Origin: Zoogloeaceae bacterium
GTDB taxonomy: Bacteria > Pseudomonadota > Gammaproteobacteria > Burkholderiales > Rhodocyclaceae
Direction: 5' to 3'
NCBI GenBank assembly: GCA_024235595.1
Contig: JACKMC010000007.1
Span: forward strand, 1 to 64,000
DNA length: 64,000 bases
Part shown: positions 1 through 8,189 of the stretch, piece by piece
Layout: the number at the start of each line of letters is the position of its first letter
Position numbering within the stretch: the first letter of the stretch is position 1
Position numbers and translations under genes: made by a program
Notes under the pieces: model-generated
What the model saw: the letters and a program-made list of their open reading frames with translations, nothing else
Told to the model about the DNA's origin: nothing
Database searches by the model: none

Positions 1-1
1 C

Positions 2-967
2 GTGGGCCACCGGCTCGCCCTCATCAACCTCGACAATGCCTCCGAGGTGGATCAGGTCGAGGCGGAAGCACGGGCCCTCGGCCGGGTCCAGAAAGTCGGC
101 ATCCGGGTAGTTACCTCGGTTGGCTGGTCGGGCCAGTTCGGCAACAGCATTGCAGCCGGCGAAGCGCTGGCAATGGCGCGCCGCATCGCCGCGAGCGATG
201 CGCTAGCGCTCGCCGGCCTTCACATCCACCTCGGCACCGGGCTCAAGCACCTGCCGACCTATCTGCAGGCCATCCGCGAAGTCTGCGTCTTTGCCCGGAC
301 GCTTCGATCCGAACTCGGTACCGCACTTTCATACCTCGACTTTGGCGGCGGCTTCGGGGTGCCCACGGTACGGCCAATGGACGAGTGGGACCAGCGCCTG
401 CAGGCAAACGGCTACCCGCCCGGGCCGATCGACCCGGGCGCCAACCCCACTCCGGAAGCCTTTGCCGAGGCCGTCACGGGGCTCCTGCGCGAATTCTACG
501 ATCCCGGACATCCCGAAAACTGCCCTGCCCTGATCTTCGAACCCGGCCGTGCCATCACCAGCAGTGCGCAGACGCTCCTTCTCAGCGTGATTGCAATCAA
601 GCCCGGCCCGAACGGCAGCCGCAAGCTGATCCTCGACGGCGGCAAGAACATCACGATTCCCCTCGGCTACGAACTGCACGAGGTCCTGCCTGCCTCGAAG
701 ATGAATTCGCCCTATGGGGGCCAGCACCAACTCTACGGCCCGCTGTGCCACCCCGGCGACATCCTCGTGCTGTGGAAGCGCCTGCCCGAGCTCGAGCCAG
801 GCGATGTGGTCGCGATCATGGATGCCGGCGCCTATTTCATCCCCAACCAGATGAACTTCTCGAACCCCCGCCCTGCAGTCGTGATGGCCCACGACGGCAC
901 GGCCGAACTCATCCGCGCCAGGGAGCAGTTCGAGGATATCGTGCGGCTCGATCAGTTCGTGGATTGA
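2..967 (+). CDS. Fold-type III PLP-dependent decarboxylase (Orn/DAP/Arg family), 5' partial
   Basis: The frame is open to the window edge, so the N-terminus with the PLP-binding lysine is missing; 321 residues are visible. GLHIHLGTG (residues 72-80), YLDFGGGFG (111-119), EPGR (180-183), GPLCHPGD (246-253, with the usual active-site Cys) and MDAGAYF (273-279) are the ordered motifs of diaminopimelate/ornithine/arginine decarboxylases. Such enzymes decarboxylate an amino acid in the cytoplasm; the substrate cannot be read from what is visible. Exosortase A loci often carry a PLP decarboxylase, but the C-terminal motifs here look more like the general family than the exosortase-specific one, so I leave it generic. 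It ends 489 bases before the first PEP-CTERM gene. Confidence 0.85.
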   Translation: MGHRLALINLDNASEVDQVEAEARALGRVQKVGIRVVTSVGWSGQFGNSIAAGEALAMARRIAASDALALAGLHIHLGTGLKHLPTYLQAIREVCVFARTLRSELGTALSYLDFGGGFGVPTVRPMDEWDQRLQANGYPPGPIDPGANPTPEAFAEAVTGLLREFYDPGHPENCPALIFEPGRAITSSAQTLLLSVIAIKPGPNGSRKLILDGGKNITIPLGYELHEVLPASKMNSPYGGQHQLYGPLCHPGDILVLWKRLPELEPGDVVAIMDAGAYFIPNQMNFSNPRPAVVMAHDGTAELIRAREQFEDIVRLDQFVD

Positions 968-1456
968 AGCACGCCTTCGAGCCCCTTCTTGCCGCTGCAT
1001 ACGGGCACCGACAAGCAGGCTAGCGTTTCGACCCCGCCAACGGCCCCACACAAGGGCTTGGCGCGACACCTCAAACCCGCTCTCTTCCGGCACAGGCCGG
1101 AATCGAGGCCCGGTGCGCGCCCGCAGCGACTTGCACGGTGGACTCGGCTCCAAAGATGCGGCACTGCTTGCGTTTTCAAACTGAAGGAACGCTAGCGTGC
1201 AACGCCCGCGCTTTGCCGACAGAGGCCCCACGCCGAGCCAGGCCATTTGCCTCGTCGCCGAACTTGCACCAACTCGAACGCGAGCCGCCGATGTCGGAGA
1301 AATTTACAAGCTCCCCGCCCAATTGACTCTCCGCGGCCGAACACAAGATGAGGACACGTTTACATTCAACGCGTTAAGCAGCCTGGCACACACCTTGCTT
1401 AGTCCGATCGCATTTTCAATACTTGCAAAAAGCATTATTTCCAACCGGGGATTCGC
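968..1456. other. 489-base non-coding stretch ahead of the PEP-CTERM genes
   Basis: No frame here has a recognisable product; the short open frames look like chance. The right end carries the sigma-54 promoter (1384-1399) and a GGGGA ribosome-binding site 6 bases before the ATG at 1457. I see no clear terminator for the decarboxylase. A binding site for the sigma-54 activator would be expected 80-200 bases upstream of the promoter, but I could not identify a convincing dyad by eye. Confidence 0.5.
1384..1399 (+). promoter_or_regulatory. Sigma-54 (RpoN) promoter of the PEP-CTERM gene
   Basis: TGGCACACACCTTGCT matches the consensus TGGCAC-N5-TTGCW at every defined position. GG (1385-1386) and GC (1397-1398) are separated by exactly 10 bases. 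Transcription should start near 1410, leaving a leader of about 47 bases before the ATG at 1457. From memory, PEP-CTERM genes in Zoogloea and relatives depend on RpoN and the activator PrsR; neither is in this window. Confidence 0.85.
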
Positions 1457-2269
1457 ATGTCGAAAATTCGATCACAGAAAGCCAATACGCGGCCACGCAC
1501 CCGACATCTCGCCCTTGCGACTGCGCTAGTCTCCATTTCGCTTTCGGCCAATGCCGGCCTCCTGGCAAATGGTGGTTTCGAGACTGGCGACTTTTCAGCC
1601 TGGCATACAGTAGGCCTTGCGAGCGTCGTGGGATCCGTCGGCTCCCCGGAAGTTCTCCCAACCGACGGCAATCACCAGGCCATGCTCATCACGCCGTCCG
1701 CAAACGCCGGAGCAACGGACGCGTTGGTGGGACTACCCGCAGGAACGATCAGAAGCTTGATGCTTTCCGCCGATTGGGGTGGCTGCACTTTCGGTGGATG
1801 CGGACCGATCGCTGGCTCCGCGATGACTCAGGCGTTTTCGGCATCGGCATATCAGTCGATAAGCTTTGATTGGCGACTCCTCACTTACGAAGGACCCATG
1901 GGCCATTTGTACGACGTCCCTTTCGTTGCCGTGATCGGACCTGGCTCAATTGCGGTGTCGCTGCTTCGAGCGTCAGATTTTTCCGCTGCGCCGGAGTCGC
2001 TCGCACCAGCAAGCTCTGCCGATGCCTACTACCCTCTAGTCAAATCCGAGGTCCAGACCTTTACCTATCGCCTGCCAAGTGCCGGCGAATACACGATCGG
2101 CATCGGCATCCTCTCCAACTGGGACACCAACAATACCTCTGCGATTCTTGTCGATAACGTCCACGCCTCGATACCGGAGCCGGAGACCCTTCCCCTGCTC
2201 GGCCTCGGCCTCGCGGCGTTCCTTTCGATCCGGAGCCTCCCCCTGCGCAGGTTCAAGAGGCTCGCTTAA
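1457..2269 (+). CDS. PEP-CTERM sorting-domain protein
   Basis: A 270-residue secreted protein. An N-terminal signal peptide (arginine/lysine-rich start, hydrophobic stretch, ANA cleavage site near residue 33) leads into GLLANGGFETGDFSAW, a frequent opening of PEP-CTERM proteins. The C-terminus shows the tripartite sorting signal: PEP (near residue 239), a hydrophobic helix of about 20 residues, and a basic RRFKR end. XrtA is expected to cut at this signal, giving a surface or matrix protein. The middle is rich in Ser/Ala/Gly and has no recognised fold; a Cys pair (GGCTFGGCG) sits near residue 117. The start is supported by GGGGA 6 bases upstream and by the sigma-54 promoter 58 bases further on. 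Confidence 0.9.
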   Translation: MSKIRSQKANTRPRTRHLALATALVSISLSANAGLLANGGFETGDFSAWHTVGLASVVGSVGSPEVLPTDGNHQAMLITPSANAGATDALVGLPAGTIRSLMLSADWGGCTFGGCGPIAGSAMTQAFSASAYQSISFDWRLLTYEGPMGHLYDVPFVAVIGPGSIAVSLLRASDFSAAPESLAPASSADAYYPLVKSEVQTFTYRLPSAGEYTIGIGILSNWDTNNTSAILVDNVHASIPEPETLPLLGLGLAAFLSIRSLPLRRFKRLA

Positions 2270-2358
2270 GGCAGACAAGCCGGGCAACGTATCGGAGGAG
2301 GTGCAACGCCCAGGCGCACCCGAAAGCATCTTGGGCGATCAGCCAATCGCAACACCCC

Positions 2359-2377
2359 GAGCAAGACGTCCTTGCTC
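2359..2377 (+). other. Hairpin between the two PEP-CTERM genes
   Basis: GAGCAAG (2359-2365) and CTTGCTC (2371-2377) form a perfect 7-bp stem around a 5-base loop. The hairpin is not followed by a T-run, so it is not a standard intrinsic terminator. It lies 29 bases before the ATG of the second PEP-CTERM gene and may be an RNA-processing or attenuation element, or an operator. Confidence 0.45.
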
Positions 2378-2406
2378 TTCATCCCCCAAAAAAAGGGAGG
2401 CCAACC

Positions 2407-3117
2407 ATGCAAATCGAAAACCTTGTCAACAGGGCATGCCGATGCGCCGGAAAGCTACTGACCGCGCTTTTTATAACGCTCTCGGGCTCGGCCAGTCATG
2501 GCGCGCTCGTAACGATATTCGACAATACCTACCAGCCGACGTCCGGATACGAAAGCGTCTACAACACTATCTATAGCGGGGTAAAACAGGTCGGGCAAGG
2601 ATTCAACACGGACGAATACTGGTACGAGCTTGAACGAATCACATTGATCCCGGGTCTTGCCTCCGACCCGGGTGCGAGAGGCATTGACTCCGGAGCGGTT
2701 CTCGACATCTACGAGAATGGTCTTGGAGGTTCCTATCTCCTGACCTCCCTGCCTCTGGGTCGCGATGGTTTCACCGCCCCCGGCCTGCAGCTCCGCCCGA
2801 AATCGGTGTATTTCGTCGTGCTCAATTCCGCCAATGAAAGTGCCTGGGCCTGGACGAGCTTCAGTGAAGGTGTGGGTATTGGTTTTGTTCCGACCTTGGT
2901 TCTGGGGGGCGACTTTCGCACAAGCACGGGCCGAGCGATCACCTGGCCCTTGGTCGCAAGCGGGTATCCGCTGGCTGGCGCCCCGATGATGATGCAGGTT
3001 CTCGCACAGCGCCTCCCCGAGCCCTCGACTGGCAGTCTCCTGATTGCGGCAGGAACGCTCGCCCTGATGTCGGGCTTGCGCAGAAGGGCAAAGGTCGCGT
3101 CCAGGCTGCAGCGGTGA
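2407..3117 (+). CDS. PEP-CTERM sorting-domain protein
   Basis: A 236-residue secreted protein. The signal peptide runs to about residue 33 (hydrophobic LLTALFITLSGSAS, then HGA). The C-terminus reads PEPSTG, a hydrophobic segment, then RRRAKVASR, the PEP-CTERM signal recognised by exosortase. The core (IFDNTYQPTSGYES, YWYELERITLIPG) resembles the choice-of-anchor beta-sandwich domains common in this class, but I cannot name a family. AGGGAGG 6 bases before the ATG supports the start. No separate promoter was seen in the 137-base gap, so it probably shares the sigma-54 promoter of the gene before it. Confidence 0.85.
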   Translation: MQIENLVNRACRCAGKLLTALFITLSGSASHGALVTIFDNTYQPTSGYESVYNTIYSGVKQVGQGFNTDEYWYELERITLIPGLASDPGARGIDSGAVLDIYENGLGGSYLLTSLPLGRDGFTAPGLQLRPKSVYFVVLNSANESAWAWTSFSEGVGIGFVPTLVLGGDFRTSTGRAITWPLVASGYPLAGAPMMMQVLAQRLPEPSTGSLLIAAGTLALMSGLRRRAKVASRLQR

Positions 3118-3221
3118 TCGCACGATGGCCCCGGAACCCGCCACGACAACGCCGCTGCGCGGAAGACCGTACGGAGCAGCCACGCCGTGAACGTATGGGC
3201 AGCCAGGCTTCGACCGATGCC

Positions 3222-4385
3222 CTACCTTCCCAGAAACGCCCGCAGCGCGAACCACGCCGGCTTTGGGTCGGCCCAGTCGAAATAGGCGCAACTGCGGACG
3301 CGGGCGAGTGAGCGCAGCCATTCGCGGAGCGAAAGCTCGCCGCGGCGCACATGCCCGACGCTGCGGGAGAAACAGAAAAAGGCGTCCTGCGTGAGGTTGA
3401 TCCAGGCGGCATCGGTCGTCACGGCTTGCCCACGGCCTGCGGAGGAAGGATCGAGCATGAAGCCCAGCAGCGGGTGCCCCGTTGCCGGGCCGAGCGGGTA
3501 CTGGACCCATGGGCGCGCGTTGATCTCGATGAGGTAGCAGGCGCCGGAGTCTTCGTCGCGCAGGATCTCGACTTCGGCAATGCCCTGGTAGTCGAGCAGC
3601 TCGAGCGCCTTGCGCGCCAGTGCCTCGACTTGCGCCTGTGGCGAGAGCTGCACGTAGCTACCTACCGCACAGACCCGTGGCAAGGGGCGGCGCTTGATGG
3701 CGACGTAGCTTGTCAGGGCCTTGCCGGCTCGGGCCGCGCCAACCGAATACTGGACGAGCGGCCGGCCGAGCAGGGATTCATTGATCTCGACGGGTACGCC
3801 GGCAGCGGCGAAGCGGCCCAGCAGTTCGACGGCCTCGGAGCGGTTGGCGACCTCGGCCGCTTTTGGCAGAGCGGCGGCGCGATGGCCAAACGACGCGGCC
3901 GGCCTGATCAGCAGAGGCCACGGCAGATCGGTGTCGCCGCGTTCAATGCAGGCCGGATCGATGCGCGCAGGGATGGGAAGTGCATTGCGCAGGCAGAATT
4001 CGCTGAAAGCCGCCTTTTGCGTACAGGTTTCGAGGGCGGTGTTCTGCGGGTGCAGGATTCGGCCAAAGGCGGAATCGAGCGCCGCGCGATGCCCGGCCAC
4101 GAATTCAAGCCATGCATCGCTGGTTGCGATCAGCCACGCCGAGTCCGCCGAGGCGAGCAGCAGCAGGGTATCGAGCACCGCGGCATCGGTCGCGTCGGCC
4201 GCGAGGATGCGGGTTCGGGCATGGCGGGAGCGGCTTGCGATGTCGGCGCGACGATCGACGACTATCGGCGCCAGGCCGAGGCGGTGAGCATCGCGGACCA
4301 TCGCCAGCCCGGTCACCGTGCTGCCCAGGATGACGAGCGCATCGGGGCGGTCCCTCGGCGCAGGCCTAGGCGGCAAGGCGGGCAT
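3222..4385 (-). CDS. ATP-grasp domain protein
   Basis: About 387 residues. An N-terminal nucleotide-binding-like region (ALVILGSTVTGLAMVRDAHRLG) is followed by an ATP-grasp core: PLLIRPA (lysine/arginine strand), the acidic YQGIAEVEIL strand, and YLIEINARPW with the metal-binding Glu and Asn. ATP-grasp ligases join a carboxylate to an amine or thiol through an acyl phosphate; the substrate is unknown. The start at 4385 is chosen because the longer frame runs deep into the preceding gene; it overlaps the methyltransferase by 20 bases. No strong ribosome-binding site is visible, so a slightly later start is possible. It is the last gene of the locus and converges on the PEP-CTERM gene. Confidence 0.75.
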   Translation of the reverse strand: MPALPPRPAPRDRPDALVILGSTVTGLAMVRDAHRLGLAPIVVDRRADIASRSRHARTRILAADATDAAVLDTLLLLASADSAWLIATSDAWLEFVAGHRAALDSAFGRILHPQNTALETCTQKAAFSEFCLRNALPIPARIDPACIERGDTDLPWPLLIRPAASFGHRAAALPKAAEVANRSEAVELLGRFAAAGVPVEINESLLGRPLVQYSVGAARAGKALTSYVAIKRRPLPRVCAVGSYVQLSPQAQVEALARKALELLDYQGIAEVEILRDEDSGACYLIEINARPWVQYPLGPATGHPLLGFMLDPSSAGRGQAVTTDAAWINLTQDAFFCFSRSVGHVRRGELSLREWLRSLARVRSCAYFDWADPKPAWFALRAFLGR

Positions 4386-5112
4386 GGACGAGGATGGAGT
4401 GAGAGAGCCTCGACGCGACCCAGGGCAGCATGCGCCACATCGATCTGGCAAGCGACGTTTCCACAAGCCACTGCCAGCGGGCCAGCCGCGAGGGCAGGAT
4501 GGGCAGCCAGAACAGCGTCACCTCGGAGAAGCCGGCGCGGCGCAGCGCCTCAAGCACGTTTTCACGATGCTCGTAGCGAAGGTGGGTAGGCTTGCCGGCC
4601 CGCTGCAGGCGACGCTGCTCGAGCACGTTGGCAACGCATTCGGCATTGAGGATATCGACCCACAGGCTGCCTTGCGGCTTGAGCGTGCGGGCAATCGATT
4701 GCAGCGCCGTCCCGCTGTCGGCAACGGCCTGAAGGACCCCGAAGCAGAGCACCCCGTCGACCGCCGCATTCTTTACCGGCAGGCGGTTCACATCGGCGGC
4801 GAACCAGTCGATCGCGGGGTCGTCGGTGCGTTTGCATGCTTTCACCAGCGATGGCAGCGAATAGTCGATGCCGATCACGCGCAAGCCTTCGGAGGCCAGC
4901 ATCCGGGTATAGGTTCCGGCGCCGCAACCGATGTCGAGCCACAGCGCGCCCTTCGGCGCCCCCGGCCACTGGCGCATGAAATTGCGCATCCGGGTTTCAA
5001 GGCCCGATGGGCTCCAGCCGGCTATTCCCGCGTCGTCGTCGCGCAGGCCGGCAAATTCCTCGAAGCGGCGGCGCCAGCGCTTTTCGAAATCGGGAGGAAG
5101 CTCGTGCTTCAT
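4366..5112 (-). CDS. Class I SAM-dependent methyltransferase
   Basis: About 248 residues. LWLDIGCGAGTYTRML is motif I of Rossmann methyltransferases, GIDYS is the acidic ribose-binding strand end, and ADVNRLPVKNAAVDGVLCFGVLQ is motifs II-III of the methyltransferase-11 type. It probably methylates a small molecule or a sugar residue of the polysaccharide; the target cannot be read. ATG at 5112 is preferred over a TTG four codons earlier. It begins just after the deacetylase stop (5128) and overlaps the ATP-grasp gene downstream, so the three genes from 6081 to 3222 form one short operon. Confidence 0.8.
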   Translation of the reverse strand: MKHELPPDFEKRWRRRFEEFAGLRDDDAGIAGWSPSGLETRMRNFMRQWPGAPKGALWLDIGCGAGTYTRMLASEGLRVIGIDYSLPSLVKACKRTDDPAIDWFAADVNRLPVKNAAVDGVLCFGVLQAVADSGTALQSIARTLKPQGSLWVDILNAECVANVLEQRRLQRAGKPTHLRYEHRENVLEALRRAGFSEVTLFWLPILPSRLARWQWLVETSLARSMWRMLPWVASRLSHSILVHARLAA

Positions 5113-5127
5113 GTCGCCACCCAATGA

Positions 5128-6081
5128 TTACACCATATCTACCGGAAAGCGCTTACGCGAAAGCAGAAGGCGCAAAGCAAAACGCGTTGGTGACCTGTCC
5201 CAAGGAGTAAAGCGAGGCAATTGAAACCTGTCACCACCTTCTACACACACCCCGGTGGCGGTAGACACGGCGGCTGAAAAACCAGCTGCTTTCACTTGTG
5301 AAACGTGCCGACTCTCGTAATCCTTCCCCGGCCTGCCGTTAGGGTATGCAAAAAAAGCTACCGGAGCGTCGATAATCGACTCTAGCTCTGTCCTACTTCC
5401 ACAAATCTCCCGCTCACTCCGAAGCGAATCCTCCAAGGCGAGAATCGGATGGCTCCTTGTATGTGCGCCAATAGTCATACCCGCAGCGTGGAGATCCCTA
5501 ACCTGGGATCGTGTCATCATAAGCGAGTCGGGCGGCGAGACTTTAGCCAACGTCGAAACCCGTCCTACCAGTTCACTACGCCGACCTTCCGGAAGGTATT
5601 TGATTCGCTCAAGTAACGACTCAATAGCCCCTCGTCGAGCCTCGTTCGAATCGGTGCGTAAACACCCCATCCCCAAAGTTTCCAAATCTATGCGGTCACC
5701 CCTAAACGCACGGAACGATTCTATTATGGAATCGTTCCACATACAGCCCCCATCGAGAAAATCCGTCGCAATGAAGAATGTAGCGGGAACACCCAACGCC
5801 TTTAGAATCGGGAGTGCCACTTCAAAATTATCACGATAGCCATCGTCAAATGTTATGACAGCAGCGCGTGCCGGAAGACCCCCACCATACAAACCGTTGA
5901 CAGCCTCTGAGAGCGAAATAATATTAAACATCCTGCGCATCACATTCAGTTTGGCACGGAAACTGCTTGCACATACTTCATAGGGGAACAACGGATCCGG
6001 ATTAACCGGAATTCGATGAAAGAGAAGAATTGAAACTGCCGTCCGACCAAGCAGCCCGTCTGCTGTACGTAGATTTATCAT
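5128..6081 (-). CDS. Polysaccharide deacetylase (NodB/CE4 family)
   Basis: A 317-residue protein with the NodB homology motifs: HRI at the start of the domain, TFDDGYRDN (catalytic base Asp and metal Asp) near residue 76, and GAHTRSHPIL (metal His pair) near 200. The later AYPNGRPGKDY segment is also typical of this subgroup. It removes N- or O-acetyl groups from sugars. No signal peptide is evident, so it may act in the cytoplasm on lipid-linked intermediates. It starts the short operon 6081-3222, and the 729 bases upstream must contain its promoter. Base composition is lower in GC than in the core exosortase genes. Confidence 0.85.
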   Translation of the reverse strand: MINLRTADGLLGRTAVSILLFHRIPVNPDPLFPYEVCASSFRAKLNVMRRMFNIISLSEAVNGLYGGGLPARAAVITFDDGYRDNFEVALPILKALGVPATFFIATDFLDGGCMWNDSIIESFRAFRGDRIDLETLGMGCLRTDSNEARRGAIESLLERIKYLPEGRRSELVGRVSTLAKVSPPDSLMMTRSQVRDLHAAGMTIGAHTRSHPILALEDSLRSEREICGSRTELESIIDAPVAFFAYPNGRPGKDYESRHVSQVKAAGFSAAVSTATGVCVEGGDRFQLPRFTPWDRSPTRFALRLLLSRKRFPVDMV

Positions 6082-6810
6082 TCCAAATACAACCCTGAAT
6101 CATTAAAGCACTGAAAACAAACAGCGCATTTCCCAACACGCCCTTTTCATCACAAGACAATCAACAAATTGCATTACCGACCCAGCAACACGCCGACGAC
6201 CTTAGCGCCCCTCTTACGTACTCCGGCGCTCCTTACCTCTTCTGAGAAGCAGGATGGGCGTCACTTGTATCCCCGCGCCTCCCCGTTAATACGCACAAAA
6301 CGACACGCTAGCGCACATCTAAGCCAATCACCCGTGGCAAAAAAAACCACCTTCAACATCGGGGACCAAGAATTGATTGCCACCGAGGGCCCAACGATCA
6401 GCAGAAGTCCGCTCCTGAGCGGGCATCGCAATACTCACGCCCCTCATCGCTCACCAAGCACAATTCAGACAACTCAGATACCGAAAACCGATTCCGTCCA
6501 TGCACTCAACCACCGATCTCTGCCAAAGATCTTCATCCTGGTTGTTCTCTAGGCCGAGCGCAAAGGTACCGCAACGCACCACTGACGTCCATCCGAACTG
6601 TCATCGTTCTCTTGGTCTGCAATTACGACGCGTCGTCAACAAATGTCTGTGCATAATATCCGACAGATACCAATCGACGAGCGGCTTACGTCTGATACCC
6701 TAGGCAAAACGCCGCTGCCCACTCCCAGTCCCCCTCCAAAAAGTTTGCACCTCGCCCGATAGAATCAGCAATGCATACTCAAAACCGCAAGATCCAATAG
6801 CGAGCCCCAA
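6082..6810. other. 729-base gap without a convincing gene
   Basis: Open frames here (for example + strand 6169-6552) have no recognisable domain, no good ribosome-binding site and atypical composition, so I do not call them. The gap separates the CapK-like gene from the deacetylase operon on the same strand. It must hold the 3' end of one transcript and a promoter for the next. It is visibly less GC-rich than the surrounding chromosome and may be the remains of a rearranged gene, but I recognise nothing in it. Confidence 0.4.
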
Positions 6811-8172
6811 CTAGTCAGCGCACCGAAGCGGGACCTTACTAGTCACATATCGAAACTTCCCAGACGCCTCGGGGGCAATCATATCCACCAGTTCGATTTC
6901 AACAACAACGTCACGACCCAGCCGGCCTTGAAGCTCGCGCCGAATCTTGTCACCAACACTATCATTAAACCCAATATTCGCAACCAACTTCACCACCAGC
7001 CGGTGGGTGCTCTCCTGAACAATCTTAAACGACGCAATCTCGACGATATCTCTTAAGACGTAAATGAGCGAAAGACCGTGCATTACTGTTCCATCACTAG
7101 CAGTTACGAAGTCTGTAGTCCGCCCCTCAATATTCTTAAGCATTGGCAACTGCCTGCCACACCCGCAATAGCCATGATCAAGCACGCCAATATCACCTGT
7201 TCGATACCTCACGAAAGGAAAATCTTGAGTTGCAAGATGTGTCACGACTATTTCGCCACTTTCCCCTTGTGGTGCGATTGCGCCGTTCTTGTCAACAATC
7301 TCCACAATGACATCTTCCGCTGAAATATGCATACCACCGTGGGGACATTCATGCGCAATGAATCCAGCATCGCGGGCGCCATAGCCATTCGCTACCGGGC
7401 AGCCAAAAACCCGTTGGATCAGATTCCGCTGATGATCATAGAGCCGCTCGGACGTGCAGAATACTACTCGGAGTCCACAATCAGCGAGGCACATACCCTT
7501 TGACTCCGCTCTCATGGCAATTAAGGAGAGTGCCGAAGGATATCCGAAAAGCATTCTTGGCTTCCACCGGAGGATCTTTTCTATAAACTTGTCCAGCCTC
7601 GGATTAGACATATCGAACGCTGGCAATAACCTGCTACGCAATAACGCGTCCCTGAGACTTCTGACTCTGTCCTGGCCTGACAACTCGATTGGAGAACCCC
7701 AAACAACGACCTCTGGGTCTCCGATATCCACCCCCCACCACCTAGTTGCGCGCCATTTCGCAGCAACGTCATGACTTCGGCGAGCTTCCCCAATAAAAAA
7801 GACAAGGGGCTCACCACTTGAACCCCCAGTGTTGTAGCGCGCCAACCCATTTGCACTGCGTGATTTCAACTTCTCCACATTGGCCCGCACAGTCGCCTTA
7901 TCGAGCAATGGCAACATTGCCAGATCGGTAGGCCTTTGAATATTGCGTGGATCAACGCCGATATTTCTAAACAGATCCGAATAGAAAACAACATCACGCG
8001 CAATTCCAACCATGAAATCTTGGAGGCGCGAATTGCGAAATTTTTCAATATCGGCCCGATCGGCCCACTGCGACTTCTCGAGCTCTCGAAAACGATCGAG
8101 AGTGCTGTGCCCCTTAATTCTTTCGTGAAGTGGAAATAGAGCGGTCGAGACAAACTTGGTGTAAAGATCCAC
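6811..8172 (-). CDS. CapK/PaaK-like adenylate-forming enzyme
   Basis: About 453 residues, related to phenylacetate-CoA ligase. RYNTGGSSGEPL is the Ser/Thr/Gly-rich ATP-binding loop, GYGARDAG the adenylate-contacting region, and YRTGDIG the motif with the ribose-binding Asp. A CGCGRQ segment follows, as in CapK relatives. Such proteins activate a carboxylic acid as an adenylate; CapK-type members occur in capsule and LPS loci with poorly defined substrates. The GTG at 8172 is chosen because GGAGGT sits 8 bases upstream and 18 bases separate it from the stop of the ATP-grasp gene (8190); the longer frame would overlap that gene. Confidence 0.8.
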   Translation of the reverse strand: MDLYTKFVSTALFPLHERIKGHSTLDRFRELEKSQWADRADIEKFRNSRLQDFMVGIARDVVFYSDLFRNIGVDPRNIQRPTDLAMLPLLDKATVRANVEKLKSRSANGLARYNTGGSSGEPLVFFIGEARRSHDVAAKWRATRWWGVDIGDPEVVVWGSPIELSGQDRVRSLRDALLRSRLLPAFDMSNPRLDKFIEKILRWKPRMLFGYPSALSLIAMRAESKGMCLADCGLRVVFCTSERLYDHQRNLIQRVFGCPVANGYGARDAGFIAHECPHGGMHISAEDVIVEIVDKNGAIAPQGESGEIVVTHLATQDFPFVRYRTGDIGVLDHGYCGCGRQLPMLKNIEGRTTDFVTASDGTVMHGLSLIYVLRDIVEIASFKIVQESTHRLVVKLVANIGFNDSVGDKIRRELQGRLGRDVVVEIELVDMIAPEASGKFRYVTSKVPLRCAD

Positions 8173-8189
8173 TGCGAGCCACCTCCGAA

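Noticed and set aside
6169..6552. 127-residue open frame in the 729-base gap
   Set aside because: Thr/Pro/Ser-rich with no domain or ribosome-binding site, and on the strand opposite the operon.
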